Shown here piece by piece: positions 46,299 through 62,200 of a stretch of 64,000 nucleotides of DNA. Positions within the stretch are counted from its first letter, which is position 1. Every line of letters starts with the position of its first letter. Below the pieces are notes generated by a model, which worked only from the letters and a program-made list of their open reading frames with translations, was not told where the DNA came from and made no database searches. The stretch comes from Acanthosepion lycidas. Lineage: Eukaryota > Mollusca > Cephalopoda > Sepiida > Sepiidae. Position numbers and translations under genes: made by a program. Where the stretch lies: contig OZ010588.1 of the NCBI GenBank assembly GCA_963932145.1, positions 102,900,495 to 102,964,494 on the forward strand, given 5' to 3'.

Positions 46299-48871
46299 TA
46301 GTTACTATCCTTAAAGGCATCAAGAGAAAATAATTGCTAGAGACGGTGATATGTGTGTTTTGTGTTTTAATTTTTGGGAAGTTACACTTTAAAAATACAG
46401 TTTGATTTCTTTAAGAAATTGTAGGATATTATATGGATTAATATCATGAAAGTTTTTCATGTTAGTTATTTGGTTGGTTGATTTTGTCTGAGCAACATAT
46501 CAACCTATATAAGTAATTTAATGCCGAAATTTTGAACAACATTCTATGGCTTCAACTAAATATTTTGAACGCAATTGTATGCCTTCAACAACAGATAAAA
46601 TGTATTGTTAGTCATTTTGCTATAAAATGTATTGTTGGTAATTCTATTTGAAATAAATATTTTTAGTAATTTTACTATAAATATATATTGTTGGAATTTT
46701 TATGCAAATATGTATTGCTGGTATTTTTTACTATAAAAATGTATAGTGTTTTTCTTTCGTTTTGGGGGTTTTATTTTTTCCCCTCAGCTGGGATTTTAAC
46801 AAATGCTACCACCCCAGCTCAGGATGAACCTGAGAACAACATCAATTAAGAGGTGGTTCTACGCTCCTCAAAATCCCCCAATATCTTAATTAGAGGCTTT
46901 GCTGCCGGATGCAGTTTATCGTCATACCCAGGACTATGTCGCGCTTGTAAAATCATCTATTTCGAGCAGCTAGCGTAATAACCAAATGCATTTTGTCACA
47001 TACAAGTGCATGGTGGTTACAACAACCTGCATATCGTAGAAATCTTACATTGCCGACAACCTGCATGCCACATCTGCGGACTATAACGTAATCTAGTAGA
47101 TGCCATTGACAGGGCTTTAAGTGCATCCAAGTCGTTATATTGTCGCCTTTGTGTTGGAATTGTGTACTTGCAACAAGATGATTTGATGAGTCTTAAGACT
47201 AGATTGAATGAGACCTTTTAATGCCCCTTAGGAATAAGGACTTTTCAGCTTTATCTGAGAAAATTGTAGGTGCATAAGCGATTTATTCGCTAAGCATATC
47301 AACTCCCAACACGGTGTAACTGAAGTGTCGTAAGGCTATCTCTTATACGATGTGGAAGCTCGCTCAAGCGAAACCCTACACCAGCCCTCATTTATTCGTC
47401 TGCTTTCCTGCCTTTCAAGAAGTATATGGAACCACCACGGTACTCTTTTTATTTGACTGTCATCAGAGAGGAGGGTCTCAAATAAAGCAGCAATATCAAC
47501 GCCATAGCGGCTGGGTTACCTAGCAACAAGACCGGTTCTTGATGATGAGCTAGTTGAAGCTGTCAGCATCCATATATTACAACATGCATGGTTATTAGCA
47601 AAAGGGGACAGCCCAACATGTAAATTACAAATTGGAGATATCAAAATCAAACAAGTAAAACATTTTAAATATCTGGGAAGTGTTTTAACAGGCAGCTAGC
47701 ATAATAAGAAGAGCTGTATTCATACCTTGTCCAAGGCTATTAGAACGTAAGTGTTATTAATGACCTCGACTTGAATGTGCGAAATTGAAATCCGAAGGCT
47801 CATTGGGATAGCGAAATATGCCTTTTAAAAGCTAAGCAAAGTATTAAAAAAACAGAAAAAAATTTCGTTAGAAACACAGAAAAGTGTACTGAACTGTTAC
47901 GTAATGTCAGTTCTCCTGTATAGCAATGAATGCTCGACAATCTCTTCACTGATGAAGAAGAGACTTGAAACAACAGAAATGATGTTCTACAGAAGGATGC
48001 TGAGGACAGCATAGACATGTGAGCAACGACGAAGTTTTAAAGAAAATGGAAACAAAAAGGAAAGTTATATTTAACATTAGGAAGAGACAGTAGAAATTTC
48101 TAGAACACATAATGAAGAAAGTGGGCTTGGAAAATCTGATACTCACAGGGCAGATTGAAAGCAAGAGCGACAGAAAAAAAAACAATGCATAACCTACTTA
48201 GTGAGTTAGGTTAAATGGATGGCGAAACAAGGGTTAGAAGAAATATCAAAAAGAAAAAATTATTAAGAACTACAAAGAACAGGAAATTGTGGAGAGCCAT
48301 GACTGCCTACACCCTGAAGCGATACGGCACGTAGAAGAATAAGATATTCCAGCACCGTTCCAGAGGTGTTAACTTTTAGTCTAATATTTGAGCCTATTCT
48401 TTGAAATCAAGCTCTTAATTGGACGTCCGTCAGCCACGATAAACTGACCAGACTTGATCAGTATGACAGGCAATGTATAGGTCACCTTTTCTAGACCCCT
48501 ATAGATATTCGTTGGGTAGGGATGTCCTTGAACAGAGCTGATCAGTCACCTTTGAAGCAACCAAATACTACCTCTCCTTGTAAAGCAAACGATTTTATAT
48601 CTACCAAAGGCCGCCACTGTGTCAGCCAAAAGTTACGTATTCCTAGGCCGGTAGACATGTACGCGTCTGTGTGAAGCTTGCGCAGCATGTCAATGGCTCT
48701 TTAATGACCTTCCGACCTTGATGCAGGACCATGATTAGCACTTAGGCGAATGTTATCTCGTTTTTCCTTCTTCTGCACGGATATCTTATCAAAGGCTTAG
48801 AGCCCATCATACCAAGTGGGATAACCAAGCACCTGGGGAGCAAGTCAAATATTTCTACGTCACTGCGCATC

Positions 48872-48927
<56 letters not shown>

Positions 48928-48938
48928 TGTACAGAATG

Positions 48939-48991
<53 letters not shown>

Positions 48992-49002
48992 TGTACAGAA
49001 TG

Positions 49003-49067
<65 letters not shown>

Positions 49068-49188
49068 CAACCAGAGTGGAAAAGAAAGAAAGAAAGAAAG
49101 AAAGAAATGAAAGAAATGAAAAGAAAAATATATAAGTTAACAGATAGATAGATATATAGATAGATAGATAGATAGAACCAGAGTGGAA

Positions 49189-49224
<36 letters not shown>

Positions 49225-49262
49225 AAGAAAGAAAGAAATGAAATAAAAATATATAAGTTAAC

Positions 49263-49308
<46 letters not shown>

Positions 49309-50219
49309 TGCGTGAGTGAGATACAGACAAAGATGGCAAGCAGACAGATAGGAATACGTATATACTCTTCTTAAAACCAGAATCAAATCACAACGAGGCC
49401 AAATCGACTGCGTAATCAGCAGGTAGAAAAAAATTACAATTTTTTTTCTAACTTCACTGCTCGTTCCAAGCAAAGAATTATGTGATTTTCAACTCATTTT
49501 CTGCTTAACTCAAATAAATCAAGTAATCCGGTCCCATTTTCCAATTATGTTGCCTGTTTTTTTCACCAGCAAAGTTATTTTCCACTCCTTTTTCTACCCA
49601 GTCCAGGTAACGCAGCCAGTGGCTTAAATTTCTGTAATTTTGATAAATCGACGCGGTCCGACATCTAAATTGCCAATGATTATATCACTGATTGCCATCC
49701 GTACATCACTCTTACTTTCCGGAAGTTACAAAAATGAAAGTTTGAAACGTGCCCACCTTCGAACGATTTATTTGGGAATCTAAGCTTCTTGAGGCAAGCG
49801 GAGGGTCCCTATGTCGGGATCGCGATGCAGAAGATGAAAGTTAACTGGGAGCCACATCCTAATCTGATATTTTTAATATTCAAGTTTCTCTCGGGTTAAG
49901 AAATCTTTTTTTTTTTTTTACACGAGCAGCAACTGTGAAAGCAGACACGCGAAATATGAATACGCATTTGGTGCGCGGGAAATATGATTTCCAGAGGTTG
50001 GTATTGTGTCTAATTTTTAAAAATATATAGAAATCTTTTAACATAACTATATAGAAATATTTTAATATAAATATACAAAATACTACAAAAGCCCAAACTC
50101 TTGGAAATCATATTTCCCTCGCGTGTTTAGTTTAAATTCTGTTTCGTAGAATGTCTTTTTCGCCGTGTTCACCAAGATGAAATTACAAGGCTGTAGATGA
50201 AATTCACGCGGAATTGCGG

Positions 50220-50271
<52 letters not shown>

Positions 50272-53200
50272 TGAAGAGACTAAGATGTTCACCGAGATGA
50301 AATTACGAGGCTGTAGGTGAAATTCACGTGTATGGTGCTGGTAGTATTGAACAGCATTCAGAAAGATGTTTTTTTAGGCAAAGAAAAAGGGGAAGAATCG
50401 ATGTGTACTTTCGGAAAGGGACTATTGCAACAAAAAATAGTATAATAGTAACTTCAAAGGTTATTTGAAATAGAGTGTAAGCTCGGTTCTCAAACGTCTC
50501 ACATGTCGAACAAATCGTTTTTCGAACAGAAAATTCGAGATGAAAATGCCTCGATTATCGAACAAAATTTCGGTTCTTGAATAACATTGCCGTACCGAGT
50601 TAACGCGAACGGAATCATTTGAGTCGACCGCCGTGTTTTATACATTCGTGTGTTATGTTACGCTTTTTCTTTTTTAGCTAATTTTAATCTACTGTGATTT
50701 TCTTTCTGTACATTGATTCCTATTAGGAAAATAGTTTCGACTTACGAACATTTCGGGTTACGAACGGCCGAGTATATTATTTACTGAAATAATCTTATTT
50801 CTTATTCTTTTTGAACCAGGCTTTTTTATATTATAGTTCACTCAATACAGGAGTCGTTGAATGAAAAGGGCTACTGAATGAGGTTGTTGTAGGAGCTAAA
50901 AAGGAGGGTGTAAGGAGCGCATAGCACGAGGATATGTAGGATAGATCGCGATTAAATCAAGACTTGAAGAGGTTAAGATTGTAGTGATTGGGAAGCATCC
51001 TCTCGGGAGTTTGTCCCACAAAGTAGTGTCACGGAAGAAGAAGCTAACGAAATATACCCACATACTGACCAATGAAATACGAAGTGTGGAGGAGGAGGAA
51101 TCTATATAGTATTCTATATTTATCCATTTTTAATCGAGTTCACTCCAAGCAAGGCAGTAAAGCGACAGAGACGCAAGGGGTTACTGGGTGTGGAAGAGTT
51201 AGAAACAGGAACATCGCTAAAGAGCGAGAAAAGAAGAAGAATAATCTGGAGGACAGGAGATAGCGATAGACATTGTGTTTAAATTTTTACAGATTAAAGT
51301 TGGCTTGAAAGCATGGAACAAGAAAAGAGTTCCACAATGGAGAAGTGCGAGAAAAGAGACTGTTAGCATAGAATTTAAGGCTACATCTAATCAGCACAAC
51401 TGTAAACTGATGAGACATCGTCACCAGTCTAGTATTGCGCTTACATTCAAAGAGTCTAGGCACCATAGCAAAGAGCTCATCTGAACAATTACCATGAAAG
51501 TATTTACAGAAAGGTTAAAGTGAGACAACCTTACGGCGATGGGAAAATAACTGAAGCCGAACCGCCAGATCAGGACCAATAATAGTGCTGATTCTTCTTT
51601 GGGTTTTACCAAAGACCTCTCGATAGATATTAGGAAGCACCGAACCATATGTGGCAGCAATATTCTAAGAATGGACGAATGGTAGATTCCGGATAACATT
51701 GGCGGTAGTAGTAAACACCCATCAGTTTCGGGAGAAAATGGAGTGTACTTAGGCGGCTTATCTTCAGTATGTCTTAATTCTGTCGAGCTAGCCTGGACAT
51801 TCATGTGTCTAGCACGCCAACCATCATGGTCCTGAATCAAGATCGGAAGGTCATTAAGGTGATATTCTGTCTCATAATATAGCTGATCAAAGAAGGTGAC
51901 TGCCGTCTTGGTCTATGGCTATGTGTCCCGAGCAGTAGATCATTTGGAAGTTCATGTTTTGCTCACCAGAAAATGCCCTGCAAAGCGCATTTTATGTTCG
52001 CATAAGATTGTAAAAATACCAGGGATGGGACCATAGAGCTGTGATTTTTTAAAGTATTTCACCCCAAGCAAAGGCGGGAGTGCCACTAGCACGCAAGCGA
52101 TAACAGAGAGCTAAAGTAAGAGGAAAGAGGGAGTGTTTGAAGATAGGATAACTAGAAGGACAGCGATCAAGATCAAGGCATCAGAAGATATCGATTGACA
52201 TTACATTTAATTTTTTGAAGATTATAGTTATCAGGGAAGCAAGTAAGAGGAAGGAAGTTCCACTGTCGGGAAGTATGAGACAAACAGTTGGAATAGAAGA
52301 GGCGCTTACATTTAACTGTTTCAACAGATGCCAACCTAGTAGCATGCTTAAATTCAAGCAGTTGCTCGTCAGAGCAGTTGCCATGAAAATATTTGTAGAG
52401 AGGACAGATGGAAACCACATCATGTCATTGAGAATGTGACTGTAGACGAGATGCCAGGTCAGGGCCGATCAGATTGCATATCTTCCTCTGGATTTTGTCG
52501 AGAACCTAAAGATGAACAGCGGGGGCACCAGACCATATATGGTAGCAATATTCAGTGCAAGGAAGAATGGTAGATTTGTAGATGTGAAGGATCGACTCAA
52601 GAGAGAAAAACCTTCTGGCGCGATACAGAGAACCAGATTTCCTTGCAGTAGATAAAGCTATTGGTTCAATGTAGTTGTTCCACCTCAGTCGAAAATGTGA
52701 GACCAAGGAGGTGCAGGGAAACGCTCTGATGAAGTTGAGCATCAGCCATGCTGATAGAAGGCAGGGGGGGTTCTCTATGGTGGGCACCGATAGCTTAGGG
52801 GTAGAGTCACCGACTGATACAAAATTGGTCAAATTTCGATCACAGCTTGAAGCAATCGGATGTCTAGCCATACTGACGAGCTGTGTAATACGGCGAAACA
52901 GTCTATATGTGGAAATAGTTGGGTGTTGTCTCCAAGAGATGTTAAATCTAGCTACATCCGAGTGTAGGTTCCATCAAGCTTAGAATCTAGAAGTTTTGTT
53001 AATGTACAGTAAGATGCGCCATACATTAAAACTGCCTCTAAAGTTTCGTGATAGAATCTCCGCTTGAGGTTTTCTGGTAGATCCGATTTCCAGGTAACGT
53101 CCTTTGTATTCAAGCCGGACAAGTCTTTAGCCATTCGAATTTTCACATCCGTTTCAGTAGAAGTTATTTCGATGAAAGCAAAATTCTCTAGGTCTTTTAT

Positions 53201-56200
53201 TTTCATTATGTGTCCTAGAAATGTCAACATCCTCTTTCTGATTGTAACTATCAGTTTCGTTGCCTTCTTCGTTGTTCAGATGTTCTGTCCAAGAGAAACA
53301 ATCGAGAGAATCACTTCGTGGCATTATCAAGTAAAGCAAAGAAAATAACTCCACCTAAAACATAGTTTCCACCGTCTACTTCTACTTAAGACATCCTCGT
53401 TGTTCAAATGTTACGTCTAATATTTCCAGTATTACTTGATAGAACTTGAGCACACAAAGAGTACTTCTCTCATCTGATAGCGGGATATTATTTCGTACAT
53501 TTCCTTTGCACGCTTTGTTTATATTCCCCGGTCGTTTTGAGTAACATTCCGGAATGGAAGCTTTGTCTGAATAAGAAAACCTCGCGACTTCTTACCAAGT
53601 GTGTTACTTCTCCAGCGTCTATGTAAATGTTCCTTCAAACTGACATTTTTATGTGTACAGAATGATTTTACGATTTTTGCACTGCTTTTCAGGGGATTAA
53701 ACATTCAGTATCTGTCTATATTTCTGAGATGAGGCATTATGTACACTATTTACATTATTCGGACTATTGTCCTCATCTTTGTCGTCATATTTATCACAAC
53801 GTAACCTTTGTTTAGATCCAGTACCAGGATCCAAAGAGTTGTGAGTTCAGTACTCTCTAGTGGAGAACTTGGAGACGGTCATTAACAGGAGATAACTGGT
53901 AACTGACATCCATTAGACATGGCGCGTGGAACTAGAACAGTCTACCACAGCGAGCGAAATAAAGGGTTCAGTTCAGTTCGACATTCCAACCACCTGAATA
54001 AGGCTGGAGCGTACAACAGCCGAAACGTTGTGATAAGTATGGCAACAAAGATGAGGACAATAGTCCAAGTAATGTAAATAGTATTAAACATTCTATTTCA
54101 TATTTCCAGTTAGTCAGTACACTGTTCCTGACACAAGATGGAGTGTGAGCACGTCAAAGTGGAAAAATAGAGTATTGCTACCATATAAGGATAGGGGATG
54201 CCCAGTATTCACTTTCCAGTCTCGATAGAGTCCAAAAGTCGGTGATGGGTGATGATTTATATGCCACCCTACGACCAATTTCCCACACACGAAAGTCGCA
54301 AGACTCTTACTGCTCTATCAGTTATTCCAGTTGAACTATATTCCTTAGTTCAACTAGTACTGACCTTCACTACTAAAATCCGCCATGACACGTAAAGAAT
54401 TACAGTCATTCCTTTCATATTCCATTGGTGAGATGTAACTTTCATTCGATCAGCTTCTTCCCACGAAACGCTGCTTACTGGAACCGACTCCCAAGAGAAT
54501 GTTTTCACAAACACTACAATCTCAACCTGTTCATATCTAGAGTTAATCGTTACCTTCTGTACATATCTCCATGAACTTATTATTCTGTCACGCTCTAACT
54601 TGAGTGGCTCTTAGAACTTGTACTTTTTGGTTTAATGGATAATGACTAGGAATTGTTAATGAAGAGCCGAGTTTTAATTCATATTGAGTTCTTTATATTC
54701 ACGTAAGCGTAAATAACCTTAGGAAAGATATGGCTGTTTCTCTTCTCCTCCCCCAGCTATGGGTTAATTAGTTAGATTTATATCATTAAATCATTATTAT
54801 CTACAAAAACAATTTTTACAATCTAAAAGTATATTCTGCAAATGGTTCGATTAGCCGTAGAAAACGAATCGATCGATCAATCAATCAATTAATTGTCTGA
54901 ACATTTGGCATTTAAAAATGTTTTCTAGTCTTTTGTTTAATCAAATTCTCTTGTGACTTTTCTGCCCATTTTATCAACTTGGAAATTTTTTTAATCCCAG
55001 TAACCATCCATGTAACAGTAAACAATAAACCAATTTTTGACATTTTTCCCTAATGACCATATTTAGCTGCTACCCGATTTTCTGCCATTTAAAAATCAGG
55101 ATTTTTGGAGCAATATTTTTCTTCAAGTCCTTGGGACATATTAGAGCATGCAATAAAAATGTCCTCTTGTATAGGAAATTTGTTCTTGACTTTCTGTCAG
55201 GTCCTAAAGTGAAAATGTTTTCTTAACTTTTTTATTTCATCAAATTTTGTTGGGGAGTTTTTTGTTTTTTTCTGTACATTTTAGCAGTTTGCGAAAAAAA
55301 TTGAAGATTAATTTTTTGTTAAATTCAAGATATCAACATCCACTACATTTTCCTTTTATTTGAGATTCTGTCTTGTCAGAAATATTTCGACCGATAATAA
55401 AATTATTAACTGCTTTATACAATTGTTTTATTTGCATATCTAATTGTCAAAAACACACTTTTTATCTACGATCTGCGATTCCATAACAAAGGGGACATAG
55501 ACACGATGTAATGGTTAACAAGTTTGTCTTGCTAGATCAGTTACAGCTGAGTAGCGAGTTTGATTATCCCTGGATGCCTTGTGCAACATTTAAGCTTCAC
55601 TTAGTAAACCACGATGGATCCATCCCAAAAACTGTCTCGATTGCTCCGGTGTAAGTTGTTGACACCATTTTAATCCTAGAGTCATATTAAAAAGAGTAAT
55701 TGTGAAATTTATCATGATGAAGTTGAAATAAGAAAATAGATAGAATATTTAAACAATGAAGTTAGCTTCTGTAAATAATGCTAAAAAGAAAAACTTTTTA
55801 AAAAGACAAAATACACAAAGCCAAAAAGAAAATCAACACAAAGGCAGATATCACGGCTTTGCACAAATGACCAACCTGATCTGCATAGTGTGAAAATGGC
55901 GGCCAATTTCAGCCGGATATCAACTTGTACAGACCAATAATAAATATATATAGCAAAAAATATATATTTGGAGACGTTACTTAATCATCGTCAGTAAAGA
56001 CAAGATTAGTTGAGGAGCACGTTTGTTTATCCTACCAAAAGACAAAAACATGAGAACAAAAAAAGGAAAAGATCTTTTACGCAGACGCAAACAAGGAGAA
56101 GTGTTTAACGACGGATAATGTCTTCGTGATTATTTTAGACAGTCAAAAATTAAGTTTTTTTTTTTTTTTTTTTTTGTTTTTTTTAAGTTAAAAGATCTCT

Positions 56201-59200
56201 GGGAAGCTCAGTGGAGTAATCGGATGAGACCATTTCGAATTCCAGTCGAGATTTTTGCATTCGCTTACATGCAAATACCCTTAAGAAAAGCTATAAATAC
56301 ATCACTTCTCGCCCTAACTATATGTATTACAGAATTCTAGGTGAAGGAATCTGAATTCAATGCATCCACCTGTAGGTTAGATAACCTCTTAGCCAAGCAT
56401 GATGAGCACGTGAACAGAAGATATGATCAGTTTTGCTGCTGTTAGAATTTCGACGAAAACGGGCTGCAGAATTCTTCGTTTTAACTTGATTGGCAAGTCT
56501 TAGTGAGATTCGAACGCGGGTCCTATCGTCTGAAAAAACGAACGTTCTGGCCACTCGGCCATGTGTCCATCTGTCGAACAAATAAATGCCTATTGAGAAT
56601 CTATACTTTTCCACTCCATTTTGTTTTGGAACTCGGAAATGTGCTTCTACCAGTGTGAGTCAACTGAAATGTTTTCAATCATTTTATTAACTGATCATAT
56701 TATAATTCTCCTCGTTGCTCCGTTACTAAGTTATCACGTGCGTTGTACTCTGCCATTGCCTCGGATACATAATAGACCAAAGACGGGAAAAAAAAGATGT
56801 ATCAGAGACGCTGTTTGGTTTTAGCGACAAAAAGAAAACATACATAATAATAAAGAGAAAAAAATGGGAAGATAAAGGAAACGATAACGCTCTCCTGCGT
56901 TTAACGTCTGCTTCAGTGAAATGGAGAACATTGTTAATATTTAGAACTTTTATTTGTACCCCTTTGTAAAAGTTGTTAAGCTCAAATATTTAACGATGCA
57001 ACAAAGCAATTTTCACAGGTTTTTATAGTCATGGACCTTGCAAGGAATTGATTCAATTATGCCATTGCCTCAGATACATAATGAACGATTCTGTTCTGAT
57101 TGCAAGAAAAGACGGAAAATATATATATAACAGACACTGTTTGATTTTCGTGACAAAAAGAAAGTATAGTTAATAATAAAAAGAAACAAAGAAAGAAAAA
57201 AGGAGGAGATAAAGACATCGAAAACGCTTTCATGAGTTTTACGTCTGCTTCAATGAAATGGTTAATTTTTAAAATTTTCATTTGTTACTTCTTGTTAAAT
57301 AATGACCTACCTATGCTATTACTATATGATGTTGCTTGACCGTAAGAGAAGGCAGACAAATTATTTTTAAAATGTAATTTTTTTCACGCAAACAAGGCAA
57401 TAAAGCCACTAAGACGCAAGGAGTTACTGAGTGTTAGAGAATATGAGAAAAACGACTATTAAGGAGAGAGAACGTTGAAAACAGGAATTAAGAAGATGGA
57501 AGATAACGATTTACATTGCATTTAAATTTTTGAAGATCAACGTTTCCCGGGAAGCAAGAAACCGGAAAAGATTTCCACAAGCGATAAGTGTGATAGAAGA
57601 ATCTGTTAACATAGAACTTATGGTTAACTCCATCCATTTCAATTGTAAAATAATGAGACCGTACCGTTATTCTGGCTTAAATTCATAAAGTCTAACTACC
57701 ATATAGGAAAGTTCCTCGGAAGAATTACCTTGAAGGCATTTATAGACAAGGCGCAGAGAAACTACATTACGGCGGTGGAAAAGATACCGAAGCCGAGATG
57801 CCTGGTCAGGACCAATAATATTGCGGATTCTTTGGATTTTATCAAGAATCTTTAAATGTATAGCATGAGCACCAGAACATATGTGGCAGTAATTTCAAAG
57901 TAAGGAAGAATGGTAGACTTATAAATATGAAAGATAGATTCTGGAGAGAAAGTTTGTCTAGCACTACTCAGAAAACCAACTTTCCTAGCAGCAGTTATCG
58001 CAATTCATTATAATCTTACCGCTTCGTGTCAGCGGGAAACGTTAGCCTGAGAAGCCACAACAAGCCAATCTCTTGGATGTTAGCATCAATCATGCCGATT
58101 GAAAGCAGCAGAAAAGGCTCTCGCAGGTGATTTATAGAGAACACTTTTGTCATTCCTTGTCCCACTCATTCCTTGCTCAAGTCATTCCTTGCTCCAGTTA
58201 ACAACGGATTGTGGGTCATTTTAAGATCAGCTGCCAATTTGACCTTATCAAGAGAAAAGTAAATGGTTGTATCATCATCATAGATACTGAGTTGATTTAA
58301 ATTTAAGTTAATTATTTAAATTATGACATGCACATTCTGTAGATGTTTTTTTTTTGTTTTGTTTTGTTTTGTTTTTTGTTTTTTTTGTCAGATCAGTGCA
58401 TATATACACCTATCCTGTAGAAGAATGATGTTTGTTCATTTATCTCTCCAAATTTCCAGAAGACATGCGAGATTTTGAGATTGATCTTTAAAGGTCAATC
58501 TCAAAATTTCAAGGATATATTACATCACGTCTAATCGTACCGTTTAATGATATGTAATGTGTGTAATATGAAAATCTGAATTCAGTCAAAATCTGTATTC
58601 ACTCAATATAAGATTCAAGAGTCCCTCAAGGTAGAGAGATACTTTTGATGTTGTATGAGCGTAATAGAAGGTTATGTAAGAAAGATAACAGTTAACCTTA
58701 ACTTGAAGTGATTATGATTGTAGTGACAGGAAAACATCCTGTCGGGAGTCTTTTCCACAAATTAACATTTCTTACGAATGAGCTGTCAGAGTAGAACTTC
58801 CTCCTTACTGATGGAATACGCAAGGAATTGGATGATTCATTCCTGTGTACATGGCATGACTAGTCCCAGATGCAAAGATTAGGACTCTTGAAACTAAGGA
58901 ATGAAACTCGTCAAATACTTTCCCTGGAGATAGCGATAGAGTTAATTTGTTTTCATGGAAGTCCTCAAGTGATGTAGTTTCTGCTTTTTGATACTGCTCT
59001 TTGTTTGTGGATCTGTAGCGTCAGTCCATAATATTCAAAGAAAGGTGATCTTTGCTAAGACCCTCAGGCTTCATTCACACAAAGATTTTTTTTAACCATT
59101 GATCTTAGAAGGTGGTTGCATATAGCTGACAGTTTAGATATTTCTGAACAGATTTGGCACCATGCATGGTATCCATATAAAAGTCTCGATCTGATGAGGA

Positions 59201-62200
59201 TATTTGAGAAAATGTCTCGAGTTTTCAGGTTGATGGTTTGCTTTTGTAGCTATCTCTGGCGTCAGAGCCTTTGGGTTAAATTTCCTTTTCTCATATACTA
59301 TTTCAGGGTACTACTATAGTTTGATGTCTACTATCAATTTTTCTACTATGGTATGATATTTACCAACTTTTGGAAGTATGAAATATGTTAAGGTTAGGGC
59401 TGGGGGGTTAGGAGTTAGGGTTAGGATTAAAGGCAATGAACAGTGAACTGGTTATGTATTAAAAATCATTAACGATTTTTATACAAAAATAAAATAAAAT
59501 TCATCTAATAGTGACTTTAATGTCTATAACCTGATTTGATGTCATTTAAAAAGAAAACAGTCAACAAGTCATCGTTTTTCCTGAGCATTTTTCAGCAATA
59601 ATGAGTGTATCGTTATATACGATAGGTCGCAAATGCCGTGGTAGTTATCATACGATAGTAGCGCCCTAAATTTGTTATAACTGATCCATACGCCGAGGTT
59701 TTTGAAGTATTTGAATTAAACACTGGACATAACAAGACTACCTTGCTAATTATGACTAGCTTGATCTATGACAAGGATACTAGATTAGGGCATCAAATTC
59801 AGAACACTTACGGATGGATTCAAAAGATTAACTATCCCTAAAAGGTAGGCATGCACCAACGTCAGTTAGTTGGTTAATTTTGATTAGAATGTATGTATAT
59901 ATATATATATATATGGTACTTTTACTATAAATACGTATTGTTGCCAATTTTACTATAAATAGGTATTGTTGTTAATTTTACTCTAAATAAATAATGTTCA
60001 TTTTCCTATAAATAAATATTGTTGGTAATTTTACTATAAATACGTACAGTTGTTAATTGTACTACAAAAATGTATTTTTATACTTTCATAGTGTTTTGTG
60101 TTTTGGTAGATTTCACTATTTGCCCATAGTTGGCCAGCGTGCACCTTGAAACAACAGTAATTAAGAAGTGGTTCCACGCCCCTCAAAACCTTCAATCTCC
60201 CGATCAGAGGCCTTGCTGCCGGATGTAGCTTATCGTCATATCCAGGACTAGAAACGTCAGTTACGAAGACTGCATTTTGTTTCCGTTCCTTAACAGTCGT
60301 CAGCGTTTGTCTGCATATTTGCAATTAGACTAATCATGTTTGCTCAATAAAATCACTGATCAGAACAGCAAATTACCATTTCGACTTTTATTGGGCATCA
60401 TCTCCCTTCGATCCTTTTTTCCCCCTCAATTTTTAACGCCTTCTTTTTTATTCATTTATTTGATCTTAGTTTTACTCTCCTCCACTCGATGAAAACAAGT
60501 CCGTCCTCTTCTTAAACGCAGAATCTAATCAATTCTCCTTCAAAATGATTTCATCTTTGCAGAAAAAGTTTGAAAAGCAACCATCCACAAAAGAAAAACA
60601 TATCAATAAAGATAACGTGTTCGTTTTCATTTCTTTATTCTGTGTATTGAACGTGTTATATATAAAATATTTAAAAAAAAATATCGATCGCAAAGAATTA
60701 TAAAGTGTTGTACAGCAGAGGTTGTCATGGCTACCAGTTCGGGTGTGAATTTGTTAGCCAATCATAACGTTGCTTATTCTCATTTTGCGCATGCTCAAAT
60801 GATTGTCGGGTGCTTTGCCCTTGTTCTGCCCCAAAAGGACACGAAAAATGGTAGCTTTGTTTTTTCTTGTTACTCGCGCAAGTGCTACTATTTACACGCA
60901 CTCTTTTGAAAGCCCAGAAGCCTTTACTAATATTTCTATACACACGAATATTTTCGACGGAGAAAAAATATGCACAGACATATCAACACGCTTACTGTGG
61001 TGCAATGGTTAACGAGTTCATCTTGCAGACAAGTTTGCAAGTGAAATGAGTTCCGTATTCACTTTATGACCCACTGCTATGTCCTTGAACCAGTATAAAA
61101 TCAGTCAGTTATGTACCATACGTGATACACACTTAGGCGATCATGTATCTTTCGATACATGACTGATGAGGCAGATTTTTTCCCGCAGTAAGTTGTCATT
61201 TCTTTCTGCGGTAGACCAGTTGCCATCCAAGGCTATAGAATCTGGCTTGTCTTCCTATTTACCCATAGCTGGGATGAGAAGAAGAGGATTCGTACCTTTC
61301 CGAAGGGTATTAGCACGTAAGTGAATGCAATCGATTCGACTGGAATTATAACTCGGCTCTCCGATTCCTCAATCCGATAAGAGTATTAAATAAGTGTCCT
61401 TATCATGGACAGCTAGTCTCGCAGACTAATTTCTTAGGAATAATTCAATTAATATTGGAATTATCCATAACCATATTTGCTCCAACATATGGATGAAAGT
61501 TAGGATGAATAGCTGACAGAATGGGAAATATAAAAGGTGTCCACATAATTTGAACCTATTTTAAATGTAAACTAAGTTTAAGCGTCTAATGATTTTTTTT
61601 TCTTTTTCTTTCAGTCTTTGGTAATTTCAACCCTGGAAAGATTAACAATCAAACAACGTGTTAAAGTTTCAAGAGTGCATTTGGAAAAATTGTTCGTAAA
61701 TTCAAACAAATTGTGTCGGTGGCAGATGTGAAAACACCATTGTATGCTCATTTATGCCATTCAGCTGAAAACATTGCTGCAGTGCACGAGAACGGAACCG
61801 AAAATCCAGACCACACTATTCGTCATCACACGCAGTGATTGAACCTCTCCACAACAACGTTACATCGTTTCTAATTGCACTCTCGGTTGGTCGATTATGT
61901 TGACCCAAAAAATCGCGAAATGTGCGAAATGCATTTCTGTTTGAACGTCCATTTTCGTAATAGGCTTCGGTCACTTTGTTTGTTCCGCGGGTGTCAAATT
62001 CTCCAAGCCCTCATTCCTCATTATATATCTGAGATATTTCAACTGCTTCTTTCTGATGTGCGAACTTTTTGTTGCCATTAAACTTAAAACTTCCTCGTTA
62101 CTCACATGCACTATCCACAGTATTTTCTTCGTTTATCGGTAGAACAGAAATCACGGTTGCTTCAAGTCTTAATTCTTTCATTTTAAAGATATATTTCGCT